A stretch of 64,000 bases of DNA from Chryseobacterium sp. ERMR1:04 (lineage in GTDB: Bacteria > Bacteroidota > Bacteroidia > Flavobacteriales > Weeksellaceae), in contig NZ_LIRF01000003.1 in assembly GCF_001297705.1 (NCBI RefSeq), forward strand, positions 496,001 through 560,000. The letters are read 5' to 3'. Positions 24,795-33,609 of this stretch are shown in pieces (position 1 is the first letter of the stretch; each line of letters begins with the position of its first letter). The notes beneath the pieces are model-generated. The model did no database searches. It was not told where the DNA came from and worked only from the letters and a program-made list of their open reading frames with translations. The position numbers were made by a program, and so were the translations under genes.

Positions 24795-25562
24795 TTAGAA
24801 TACTTTCGCCACTAATGAATAAGGCTCTGAGAGAACATTTCCATAGATACCATAACCACAAAGACCATATAGAATCATACTAAAATTGTATGGATTGGGT
24901 TCTGCTGTCCTGTTTTCACTTGTAGATACTACGATGTAAAATCCCCATTCGCCTTTCCATGATCCTGCAACACTTTGCCAAACATTCCAATTAGCCGTTG
25001 TATAATCGGCAGTGTAAGGGTTTGCCCCATGATCGCCACTTGCATCTCCTTGCCAATGCTCATTGATTCTAAGGGTAACGTTAGTGGAAGGTTGTTGCAA
25101 GAGTCTAAATTGAAAAACATGATCAACAGTAGCCCCGCTAATGGTTTCCGCAAAGCGTACTTCCATATTGAGTTCCGGAATCATTAGCGTTGGTTTCGGA
25201 AAATTCTGTAAATAAGAGTTACGTCCTCTGTATTTCGCTTTATATATTTTAGCCCCTTCATTACTACTGGAAACTTGTTCGGTTCTATTCCATATAGGAG
25301 AAGTACTGGTTCCCTGATTGACGTACATTCCCGATGTTAATGCGGTATTTCCCGTATGGTAAATAAAAAGTCCGGTAGATGGATTAGGGATTGTAGTTGC
25401 ATCACCGGTACCCGTAAGTGTATTTCTCGGAAGCAAGAGACCGTTATTAGAAGATTCTAAATGTAAAATCGCCGATGGGTCAGGGGTGGATGTTCCGATT
25501 CCGACTTGACCAAAAACAAAAGAAGCTATACCCATAGCTGTTGTTAATAAATATTTTTTCAT
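24795..25562 (-). CDS. Secreted QVGIG-type surface protein
   Basis: The start is placed at 25562 (MKKYLLTTAMGIASFVFG), a clear signal peptide; the longer open frame would add 40 codons without signal character. The mature protein starts QVGIGTSTPDPSAILHLESS and has a C-terminal domain of about 130 aa (KIYKAKYRGRNSYLQNFPKP, EWGFYIVVSTSENRT, MILYGLCGYGIYGN). It is a paralogue of the neighbouring pseudogene and shares its N-terminal motif with the repeat protein at 7.3-9.0 kb. Function unknown. Confidence 0.75.
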   Translation of the reverse strand: MKKYLLTTAMGIASFVFGQVGIGTSTPDPSAILHLESSNNGLLLPRNTLTGTGDATTIPNPSTGLFIYHTGNTALTSGMYVNQGTSTSPIWNRTEQVSSSNEGAKIYKAKYRGRNSYLQNFPKPTLMIPELNMEVRFAETISGATVDHVFQFRLLQQPSTNVTLRINEHWQGDASGDHGANPYTADYTTANWNVWQSVAGSWKGEWGFYIVVSTSENRTAEPNPYNFSMILYGLCGYGIYGNVLSEPYSLVAKVF

Positions 25563-25608
25563 AGTAATGAGTTTTGGTGTATTGAAGTTTTTAATGTAAA
25601 ACAGATCT

Positions 25609-26362
25609 TTAAAACACTTCTGCTGCCAATGTGTAAGGTTCTGCAGCAGAACTTCCATAAGTTCCATATCCACAAAGTCCATACATGTTCATTGTATAAT
25701 TGAACGGATTAATTCCAATAAGTCTGTTTTCGTCTGTAGATATTACGTAATAATATCCCCATTCAAAATTCCACGGAATTCCACCCACATTTTGCCAAGT
25801 ATTCCAATTCGTTGGTGTAAAGGTGAGAAAGGTACCATACGAGTTATGAGTATGTCCTTGCCAATGCCCTAGTAATCTTGCTGAAACATTTACGGCAGGC
25901 GCCTGTAAAAGTCTAACTTGTAAATAATTGTCTGTTGCATCTTCTCCAAATCGCATTTCTATATTCATCTCGGGAACGATTAGCGTTGGCTTAGGGTAAT
26001 TCTGTAGGATAGAGTTACGCCCTCTGTACTTGGTCTTGTAGATTTTACTTCCTTCACTACTCGTAGAACTCTGCCCAGTTCTCGTCCACACAGGAATTAT
26101 AGGAGTTCCCAGATTAACATAAATACCAGCAGGTAACGCAGCATTTCCCAAATGATAAACAAGAAGACCTGTAGCCGGAGTTGGAATCGTTACCGCATCG
26201 CCAGCCCCTGTAAGCGTATTTCTGGGAGGTAAGACTTCCTTTACTGGAAGATTCTAAATGCAGGATAGAAGAAGGATCAGGACTTGAAACCCCTATGCCT
26301 ACCTGAGCACTAGCAGACAGAGTAGAAAAAAAAACTCCAATTAATAAATAATACTTTTTCAT
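25609..26362 (-). pseudogene. Frameshifted paralogue of the QVGIG surface protein
   Basis: The first frame gives signal peptide MKKYYLLIGVFFSTLSASA, then QVGIGVSSPDPSSILHLESS and derails after SKG. The second frame resumes as GNAALPAGIYVNLGTPIIPV and carries the whole C-terminal domain (KIYKTKYRGRNSILQNYPKP, MYGLCGYGTYGSSAAEPYTL). Removing one base near 26235 joins them as VLPPRNTLTGAGDAVTIPTP, which aligns with LLLPRNTLTGTGDATTIPNP of the neighbour. It is therefore a tandem duplicate with a single +1 indel, or a sequencing error. Confidence 0.85.
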
Positions 26363-26671
26363 AGTAATTGATTTTTGGTATTTAATGAATTATAAACTAT
26401 CAATAGCTAATTTACTATTATTTTATTAATTTTATGTTAAATTAAAAATAAATTTCACAAATAAGTGATTATACTATCGTGAATACAGTTGAAAGCCTTT
26501 TATTATGCAAACAAATCTATTTATTGCATACTATAACATATCTAATGAATGTTTCCCTATTTTTATGATCCAATGATTAATTATCTATAATCCTTGCTTA
26601 TGATCCACAAAAAAAGATGCCCATCATCTGATGAACATCTTTATTATAATTATGCCATTTCCTTAACATAT
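26363..26671. other. Intergenic region with terminator copy 2
   Basis: AT-rich, no ORF of note. A hairpin at 26609-26645 (AAAAAGATG arm, ATCATCTGAT core, CATCTTTA arm) terminates the minus-strand stress-protein gene ending at 26672. Confidence 0.6.
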
Positions 26672-27502
26672 CTATTCATGCAATACCAATATAGCCTTCA
26701 CTGATTTATTTAATATCTCATTTATCGTACTGCTTGCAAATAAGCGGTAAATGATATTATGATTGTGCTTTACCAAACATAAAATATCGGTTTCATTGGT
26801 CTCAATAAAATCAATAATTCCGTTGGATGTTTTCCCTTCATCATCAATATAATTGAACTTAATTTCTACATCAGGAATTTGCTCTTTTAATTTCTTTTCG
26901 CCATTCTTTATAGATTTGGCATCCATCACTTTTTCGGCAATATGAAGGACATCGAGTCTTTTAGGATCGGTAGCTTTCAATATCTGAGTCAATGCTTTAA
27001 CGTCTTTAACGGATAATTTGGTTGTTTTATAATCTGTAGCAAGAGCCACTGAAGGGGATGCAGGCAAGACACTTTCCAGAGGAACAATTAAGGTAGGAAT
27101 TCTCATTTTTGTAACCACCATACTGGTATTGCTCCCCACAATCCCTTTAATTCCTGTAGCGCCCGTAATCCCCATCACTAAAAATGATACCGAATTATAC
27201 TCTGTATATTTGTTGATCACCTTGCGTAAAAACCCTACATCACATACCGTTTTTATGGGTACTTCTTTATAGGTCTCATTTTGCCTGAATGTTTCTGCCC
27301 ATTCTTTTAAAGCAGATCTTTTTTTAGCATAATAATCTTCAATAAAAATTGCATTATAGGTGCTGTTATTAATACCTTCTGTAGGATGTATCGCATGAAT
27401 AACAGCCACTTCCATCTGTAGAATTTTGGCAAGAGACAAAGCGTAGGTCATTGCATGGCTTGCGCTGTTGGAGAAATCTGAGGCAACGAGTATCTGTTTC
27501 AT
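26672..27502 (-). CDS. Universal stress protein, tandem UspA domains
   Basis: The 276-aa protein has a first Usp domain (MKQILVASDFSNSASHAMTY, VAVIHAIHP, and MGITGATGIKGIVGSNT near the ATP-binding GxxGxnt region) and a second, more diverged one (about 150-276: SPSVALATDYKTTKLS, ILCLVKHNHNIIYRLF). Such tandem proteins are common in Bacteroidota; roles in stress are general and the ligand is unknown. It lies 49 bases downstream of the phosphate transporter start-to-stop unit and may share its transcript. Confidence 0.9.
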   Translation of the reverse strand: MKQILVASDFSNSASHAMTYALSLAKILQMEVAVIHAIHPTEGINNSTYNAIFIEDYYAKKRSALKEWAETFRQNETYKEVPIKTVCDVGFLRKVINKYTEYNSVSFLVMGITGATGIKGIVGSNTSMVVTKMRIPTLIVPLESVLPASPSVALATDYKTTKLSVKDVKALTQILKATDPKRLDVLHIAEKVMDAKSIKNGEKKLKEQIPDVEIKFNYIDDEGKTSNGIIDFIETNETDILCLVKHNHNIIYRLFASSTINEILNKSVKAILVLHE

Positions 27503-27551
27503 TTTTTTTTTCGTGTTTTAATACTGTAAATTAATCAAAAACCTTTCTTAA

Positions 27552-28967
27552 TTAAATAAACAAATGGAAGAATAAAAATAACAATAAAGATAAGATAATA
27601 GAAACCGGAAGGGTAAGAACCCATGCCAGACCAATACTTTTTAAGGTGCTGGGATTTAAATTATTCTTACCGCCCGAAGCCACCATAGAACCCGCAATAC
27701 CACTCGATAAAACGTGGGTTGTACTTACCGGTAACCCTAAAACGGTACTGATCCCAATGGTGGAAGCAGCAACAATTTCGCTGGAAGCTCCCTGTGCATA
27801 ATTTAAATGTTCATTTCCTATTTTTTCACCAATCGTTACAGCAATTCTTTTCCAACCAATCATAGTACCTAAGCCCAATGAAATAGAGATGGCAATAATA
27901 ACCCAAATAGGAGCAAACTCAGTGATTTTTTTAAGTTCTGAAACCTCATGATGAAGTTCGCTGGTTGTATTTTCATCAATCGTTACTGCTTTATTTTCGT
28001 CCAACGCTTTAATAGATTTTATTAAAGTTTCTACCTGTTTTCTGAAGGTATAGGTTGCTTCTTTATTTTTCTCACTTTTTAAGTTAAGATGTACTTTTAC
28101 AGCCTCAATATCTTTGTTTAGTTTCGTAAATTCTACCATGCTTTGAGTATTTGTTGAAGCAATGGTTTGCAGCGTTTTCTCCGTTTGATTTAAGGTAGAA
28201 ATTATTTTTTCATTGGGAATATTATGATCAATAGCAAATTTGGCAGGCAGAAATGCAATCAATATCAACATAAAAAGTCCAACTCCTTTTTGTCCGTCAT
28301 TACTTCCATGAAAAAAACTAACCAGCGTACACGTAAGAATTAAAATACCTCTAATAAGCAAAGGAGGTTTATCATTTTCACCTGTTGGAATGTGAAACAG
28401 GGCTTTGTATTTCACTACATGTTTTAAAAACAACATTAACAAAACGGCCAAACCAAAACCGATAATGGGTGACAAAATTAGAGATAATCCAATTTCTTCA
28501 GCTTTATGCCAGTTGACACCACTTCCTCCATAATACCAGGTAAATCCTAAACCGGCACCTATTAAAGCCCCAATTAAGGTATGAGAGCTGGAACACGGAA
28601 TTCCTAAATACCAAGTTCCTAAATTCCAAATGATGGAAGCCAATAAAACAGCGAGTACCAAACTCGCTCCAACGGCTGTTGGCAGGCTCATGAGCGCATC
28701 CATAGGAACCAGTTTTAGTATTCCCATAGCAACAGCGATTCCACCGGTAAAAACGCCTAAGAAATTCCAGAATCCCGACCAAGGAATGGCGATAACGGGT
28801 TTAAGTGCTTTGGTATAAATTACGGTTGCTACCGCATTGGCTGTATCGTGGAATCCGTTTACAAATTCAAACGCTACTACCGCAAGCAAACAGAGTACAA
28901 AAACGGTCAAAAGCCCCGTAGTTAAACCTGATTCACCTAAAAAAGACATGATTTCATCTAAAAACAT
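27552..28967 (-). CDS. Inorganic phosphate transporter, Pit family
   Basis: The two PHO-4 signatures are present: EFVNGFHDTANAVATVIYTK in the N-terminal half and FFHGSNDGQKGVGLFMLI in the middle, plus PVSTTHVLSSGIAGSMVASG near the C-terminus. About ten membrane segments flank a hydrophilic insert (about 260-345) rich in charged residues. Pit proteins carry metal-phosphate with protons. Length of 471 aa is usual for the version with the central insert. Confidence 0.93.
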   Translation of the reverse strand: MFLDEIMSFLGESGLTTGLLTVFVLCLLAVVAFEFVNGFHDTANAVATVIYTKALKPVIAIPWSGFWNFLGVFTGGIAVAMGILKLVPMDALMSLPTAVGASLVLAVLLASIIWNLGTWYLGIPCSSSHTLIGALIGAGLGFTWYYGGSGVNWHKAEEIGLSLILSPIIGFGLAVLLMLFLKHVVKYKALFHIPTGENDKPPLLIRGILILTCTLVSFFHGSNDGQKGVGLFMLILIAFLPAKFAIDHNIPNEKIISTLNQTEKTLQTIASTNTQSMVEFTKLNKDIEAVKVHLNLKSEKNKEATYTFRKQVETLIKSIKALDENKAVTIDENTTSELHHEVSELKKITEFAPIWVIIAISISLGLGTMIGWKRIAVTIGEKIGNEHLNYAQGASSEIVAASTIGISTVLGLPVSTTHVLSSGIAGSMVASGGKNNLNPSTLKSIGLAWVLTLPVSIILSLLLFLFFHLFI

Positions 28968-29302
28968 AGTGTATATGTGTGTTTCTTTACATTAAATACA
29001 TCTCTGTGAGCCGGCCATCATCAATTTTTAATAATCATGAGATAGATGAATCACAATCTGGATGCATTATTATTTTGCTGAAGAGAGAACAACTGAGGCC
29101 AATCTCAACATCACCAATTTTTTTTCATCTATACAAAAGTAGGTGGTCTTTATTATTTGAATATCAATGAATAGTTAACGCTATATTACATTTTATAGGC
29201 ATAATGATCAATCAGAATTTCATTTAAAGTTTTTCCACAAAAAAAAGATGTTCATCAACTGACGAACATCTTTTTATGATTTGGATTTAATTATTAAAAT
29301 TT
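28968..29302. other. Intergenic region with terminator copy 3
   Basis: AT-rich with no supported ORF. AAAAAGATGTTC (29242-29253) and GAACATCTTTTT (29264-29275) form a 12-bp perfect stem downstream of the small minus-strand gene at 29303-29473. Confidence 0.6.
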
Positions 29303-29775
<473 letters not shown>

Positions 29776-30150
29776 TCAGTCAGTTGATTTTAAAGCCCAA
29801 CCGATCAAAGGAGCCTGCATGAAAAGCCTTCCCAATCTTTGATTATCTGTATTTAGCCCAAAAGAATCTTTCCGATTGGTATACTGTGCAATATTTCCCG
29901 GAAGAACGGCAGCAAAAAATGTTGCGACCACTTTCCCCATCGTTTTTCGATATTTCTTAGGAGTTACAATGGTTGCTGTGCCTAAAAGAATCTCCGCTAT
30001 TCCTGAATAAACAACGGTATCATCTTTCGGTAAAGGAACCCAATCCGGAACCTGAGCCTGAAATTCTTTTCTGGCAAAGGTAAGGTGCCCAACGCCTGCC
30101 GTGATTAAAAATACACCAAGAGCAATTCTAGATATTTCTTTAGTTTCCAT
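29776..30150 (-). CDS. DoxX-like membrane protein
   Basis: The 124-aa protein has a first helix (ISRIALGVFLITAGVGHLTF), the FQAQVPDWVPLP segment and two or three more helices (VYSGIAEILLGTATIVTP, VVATFFAAVLPGNIAQYTN). This matches the DoxX/DUF4267-like group in which RxxxGxxFxxaGxxHF is diagnostic. The biochemical role is not known. It stands alone. Confidence 0.8.
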   Translation of the reverse strand: METKEISRIALGVFLITAGVGHLTFARKEFQAQVPDWVPLPKDDTVVYSGIAEILLGTATIVTPKKYRKTMGKVVATFFAAVLPGNIAQYTNRKDSFGLNTDNQRLGRLFMQAPLIGWALKSTD

Positions 30151-30360
30151 ATTTTATATTTTAGTGAGTGTTACTTTTTGAAAATGGTTGAAGAACTAAC
30201 ATCATTAATTCTGTTCTTTATTACTTTCAAGAATAAGACCAAAATACATTGACTGTTAATTATTTAAACTCAGTTTAAGTTGTAAAAGAATTATATTAAA
30301 TCATTCAATCTAATAGCTTAAAAAAAATAAGACTGCACGAGGTTTGTATCACAGCCATTT

Positions 30361-31317
30361 TTAAGATTGCATTAACCAATATTTTTTCGGTTTAGTTCCA
30401 ATATGCTCCTCAAATACTCGTGAAAAATGGCTAAGATTAGAAAACCCTAGTCTATAACCAACTTCAGAAACAGATAATTTTTCTTCCCTTAATAGATAAG
30501 CGGCCTCATTTATTCTAATTGTTTGATAATAACTATAAATACTATTTCCAAAAATTTGCTTAAATAATCTTTTCAGTTTTGATTCACTGATACATGCAAA
30601 AGCAGCTAGTTCAGAAAGATTGGGAGGAATATCAAGTCTTGTAAGAATTTTATCTTTCACTTTATAAATCATTTGTACATCTGCAATATTTAATGAACCA
30701 ATAGAGGTGTCCTTACGTTTAAGTAATTCTAATAGTAAAAGAAAAATGAGCTCTTCAGTTTTTACTTTTAGATAAAACTTCTGTAATTCTTCAATGATTT
30801 CTTTTTCAACAATTTCTGCAGCGACTTCCTGTATCTGTGGTGAAATAATTTGTTCAAATAAAAAAGGCTTATTATTTGGCATAATTGCTTGTAAAAACCA
30901 ATGACCTTCTTTCAAGCCCAATAAGTCTTTCAAATATGCCGCATTTATCCCAATTATTATTGAGTTCATTTTTGTTTGTGCCGGAATAAAAAATGAGGTG
31001 TCTAAACCAGCCGAAGCCATTTGCACATAAGGCAGTTCTGCTCTGCTTGCCTCTTTTTCTCTGAAAACATTATGAAAAGCGATCATTATGGTTTCTGATC
31101 TTTGTTTATCGGCTACTATTTTAAATTTCAGATTCTTGTGAACTTCATATTGCCTTATCATCATACTCATATTAGGGTTAATGATATATCCTTTAATATG
31201 CCCTTTGCCCAAATGTTCAGGAATTTTAACTAAATCTCCCTCTACCTTACTTCCAATTGATTTTGCAATAGAAGATAAAAATAAGATACCTCCAGTTGCT
31301 TTTATTTCTAATTCCAT
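30361..31317 (-). CDS. AraC-family transcriptional regulator
   Basis: The C-terminal about 100 aa hold two helix-turn-helices (LSELAAFACISESKLKRLFK and VSEVGYRLGFSNLSHFSRVF, ending EHIGTKPKKYW). The N-terminal about 200 aa are a sensor domain that I cannot assign. It is divergent from the FAD monooxygenase-DUF1772 fusion with an 88-base gap carrying back-to-back promoters, so it probably controls that enzyme. Confidence 0.9.
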   Translation of the reverse strand: MELEIKATGGILFLSSIAKSIGSKVEGDLVKIPEHLGKGHIKGYIINPNMSMMIRQYEVHKNLKFKIVADKQRSETIMIAFHNVFREKEASRAELPYVQMASAGLDTSFFIPAQTKMNSIIIGINAAYLKDLLGLKEGHWFLQAIMPNNKPFLFEQIISPQIQEVAAEIVEKEIIEELQKFYLKVKTEELIFLLLLELLKRKDTSIGSLNIADVQMIYKVKDKILTRLDIPPNLSELAAFACISESKLKRLFKQIFGNSIYSYYQTIRINEAAYLLREEKLSVSEVGYRLGFSNLSHFSRVFEEHIGTKPKKYWLMQS

Positions 31318-31344
31318 TTTGACCGTTTAAGACTATTAATAGGT

Positions 31345-31385
31345 CAAATGTAGTTATTTTAACCATATAAGATGTTTTAATTTTG
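31345..31385. promoter_or_regulatory. Divergent promoters of AraC regulator and FAD enzyme
   Basis: TACATTTG on the minus strand (31345-31352) serves the AraC gene; TAATTTTG on the plus strand (31378-31385) serves the FAD enzyme. The latter overlaps the GTG at 31385, which rules that codon out as the start. Confidence 0.6.
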
Positions 31386-31405
31386 TGCTTATAAATATTT
31401 CAAAC

Positions 31406-33025
31406 ATGAAAAACTCATTATTGGACAACAAAAGAATAGCTATAATTGGCGGAGGACCTGTGGGATTAACTATTGCTAGACTTCTCCAAATAAAAGGAGC
31501 TGATGTTAAAGTTTATGAGCGTGATATTAATTCATCATCAAGAGTTTCGGGAGGGACTCTTGATATCCATAAAAATACGGGGCAAAAAACATTTTTAGCA
31601 GCTGGATTATTACAGAAGCTATTTGAAAATTCGAAACCGACAGGAATGTGCTCTGCTGATCTGAATGGAAAATTACTTATAACAATAAGTCCGGATAAAT
31701 CTAAACCAGAAATCGACAGGCCGGTACTTCGTAAAATTTTGTTAGAAAGTTTATTGGATCATTCTGTGATTTGGAATGCTAATCTAGTAACTATCTCAAA
31801 AATAGACAGTGCTTACGAATTAATATTTGAGAATGGTCTATCAGCGACAGCAGATATAGTGATAGCAACAGATGGAAGCCGTTCCAAAACAAGAAAATTT
31901 GTTACAGATGAATTACCTCAAGAAACAGGAACTTATGTTATACAAGGAGAAATAAAGAATTTGGAAAAAGACTGCCCAAAGCTTTATGAAATCATCAATA
32001 AAAATAACTTGGCATGTGTTCAGGACAAGAAAACAATATTCTTACAAAACCGTAGCGACGGGAGTACCTGTTTTTACATCTCATTTAGAAAGACGGAACA
32101 ATGGATTCTTGATGTAAGATTAGACTATACAAATATTGGCTCAGTCAATCAATTTCTTTTTAAAATTTTTAAAGATTGGAATCCTTTGTATCATGAACTT
32201 TTCAATGCATCCAATGAATACAAAGGTTTTCCTCTTCGTGTTTTCAATACAAACTATAAAAAGAAAAACCAAACCGAAAAGGTTACTTTGGCTGGAGATG
32301 CGGCTCATGCAATGACACCATTTGGAGGGATGGGAGTAAATATGGGATTAAAGGATGCTTTACTGCTTACTAATAATCTAACGGGTAATCAATTTCATTC
32401 TATTGAAGCAGCTATTAGTGACTATGAAAAAAAAATGAATGCGTACACCAAGCCTATACAAACAGAAACAAGTATCGCAGATAACAGAATTCATAAAGAT
32501 TTAGAACATGCATTCTACCAAATGAAAAACAATATTAAAAATTCAATATTAAAAGTAATACAATATATAGGATTATTTTTTTTACTGCTAACGGTAGGTG
32601 TTTTTTGGGGAAACTATATTTCACTCAGCAGATCTTTTGACCAATTTTCGTTAACAGAAATAATAGCTATTGCAAAAAATATTGTTCATAATCTGGCAGT
32701 CCCGATGCGTATTCTTTCTATTGCTACTATAGTAATTATAAGTAGTACTATTTATATGTATCCAGAAAAAAAACAAAAATGGTTTTATTTTAAAATATTC
32801 AGTCTCATCTTTTTCATTTTTGCTCTACTCCTCACGATCATATATGAAGTACCAATTAATAACCAAATTATGCTATGGACAAAAGACAATGCTCCTTATA
32901 ATTGGCAAGCAATAATCAGCAGGTGGCAGTCTATTAATGTACTAAGAACACTTTTTGCAGTTTTAAGCTTTCTCCTATTTACAGCGGCTGTTATCAAACC
33001 GTTTCAAAAAAACAGAAATATTTAA
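31406..33025 (+). CDS. Tet(X)-like FAD monooxygenase fused to a DUF1772-like membrane domain
   Basis: Residues 1 to about 370 are a class-A flavin monooxygenase: RIAIIGGGPVGLTIARLLQI (FAD Rossmann), VYERDINSSSRVSGGTLDIH, DG-containing motif VIATDGSRSKTRKF and LAGDAAHAMTPFGGMGVNMG. The layout follows Tet(X). Unlike Tet(X), about 165 more residues follow with four membrane helices (IGLFFLLLTVGVFWGNYISL, ILSIATIVIISSTIYM, IFSLIFFIFALLLTIIYEVP, and VLRTLFAVLSFLLFTAAVI) and the segment WQAIISRWQSINVLR typical of DUF1772/anthrone-oxygenase-like proteins. The start at 31406 is set by the promoter. A membrane-tethered oxygenase acting on a lipophilic or aromatic compound is likely; the substrate is unknown. 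Confidence 0.85.
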   Translation: MKNSLLDNKRIAIIGGGPVGLTIARLLQIKGADVKVYERDINSSSRVSGGTLDIHKNTGQKTFLAAGLLQKLFENSKPTGMCSADLNGKLLITISPDKSKPEIDRPVLRKILLESLLDHSVIWNANLVTISKIDSAYELIFENGLSATADIVIATDGSRSKTRKFVTDELPQETGTYVIQGEIKNLEKDCPKLYEIINKNNLACVQDKKTIFLQNRSDGSTCFYISFRKTEQWILDVRLDYTNIGSVNQFLFKIFKDWNPLYHELFNASNEYKGFPLRVFNTNYKKKNQTEKVTLAGDAAHAMTPFGGMGVNMGLKDALLLTNNLTGNQFHSIEAAISDYEKKMNAYTKPIQTETSIADNRIHKDLEHAFYQMKNNIKNSILKVIQYIGLFFLLLTVGVFWGNYISLSRSFDQFSLTEIIAIAKNIVHNLAVPMRILSIATIVIISSTIYMYPEKKQKWFYFKIFSLIFFIFALLLTIIYEVPINNQIMLWTKDNAPYNWQAIISRWQSINVLRTLFAVLSFLLFTAAVIKPFQKNRNI

Positions 33026-33169
33026 ACCGTTAAATATAAAACAACCATTAGCAATGTGTTGAATATATGTATCTTACATTTTTTTTCAAAATATGCTATT
33101 CAAAAGAAAATAAAAACAGGACTACAGTAATTCAAAAATATTCTATCTACCTCTTAAATAAAAATAATA

Positions 33170-33436
33170 ATGAAATTTTTAAGCTTTTTAACGATTACTT
33201 CTACAGTAATAATGACCTCTTGTACAAAAGATAATGATGAGACATGCTATGAATGCAGGCAACAGACCTATGAGGTAAAAGAAAATAATACAATGTTAGG
33301 GTCAAGTTCTTCTACCACTGTATTTTGTGATAAAAGCGAATCTGATATTAAAAAATTAGAAGCACAAAATACATATACAAAAACCGAAAATGGAACAACA
33401 AAAACTTCTACCTACCAATGCAGCTTAAAAAAATAA
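33170..33436 (+). CDS. Small lipoprotein
   Basis: The 88-aa product has a signal peptide with lipobox VIMTSC (Cys18) and a short mature chain with four further cysteines (CYECRQQTYEV, VFCDKS, YQCSLKK). Two disulfides are conceivable. I do not recognise a family. It stands alone before the TonB receptor. Confidence 0.7.
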   Translation: MKFLSFLTITSTVIMTSCTKDNDETCYECRQQTYEVKENNTMLGSSSSTTVFCDKSESDIKKLEAQNTYTKTENGTTKTSTYQCSLKK

Positions 33437-33609
33437 AAGACAATAATCATTTCTTTAAAATAAGTATAGAAATTTAAAACTCGGATTTTATAAACCTAGT
33501 TTTCTCTAAAATATTCATGATTTAACTTAAATGATAGATTAAAGTTTATTCCATATCCATAAACAGAAATTATTATAAAAAAACTCTACTACATTAAACA
33601 ATAAACTGA

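Noticed and set aside
28979..29170. 63-codon open frame upstream of the phosphate transporter
   Set aside because: Composition is random-looking, there is no promoter or family similarity, and it ends in non-coding sequence.
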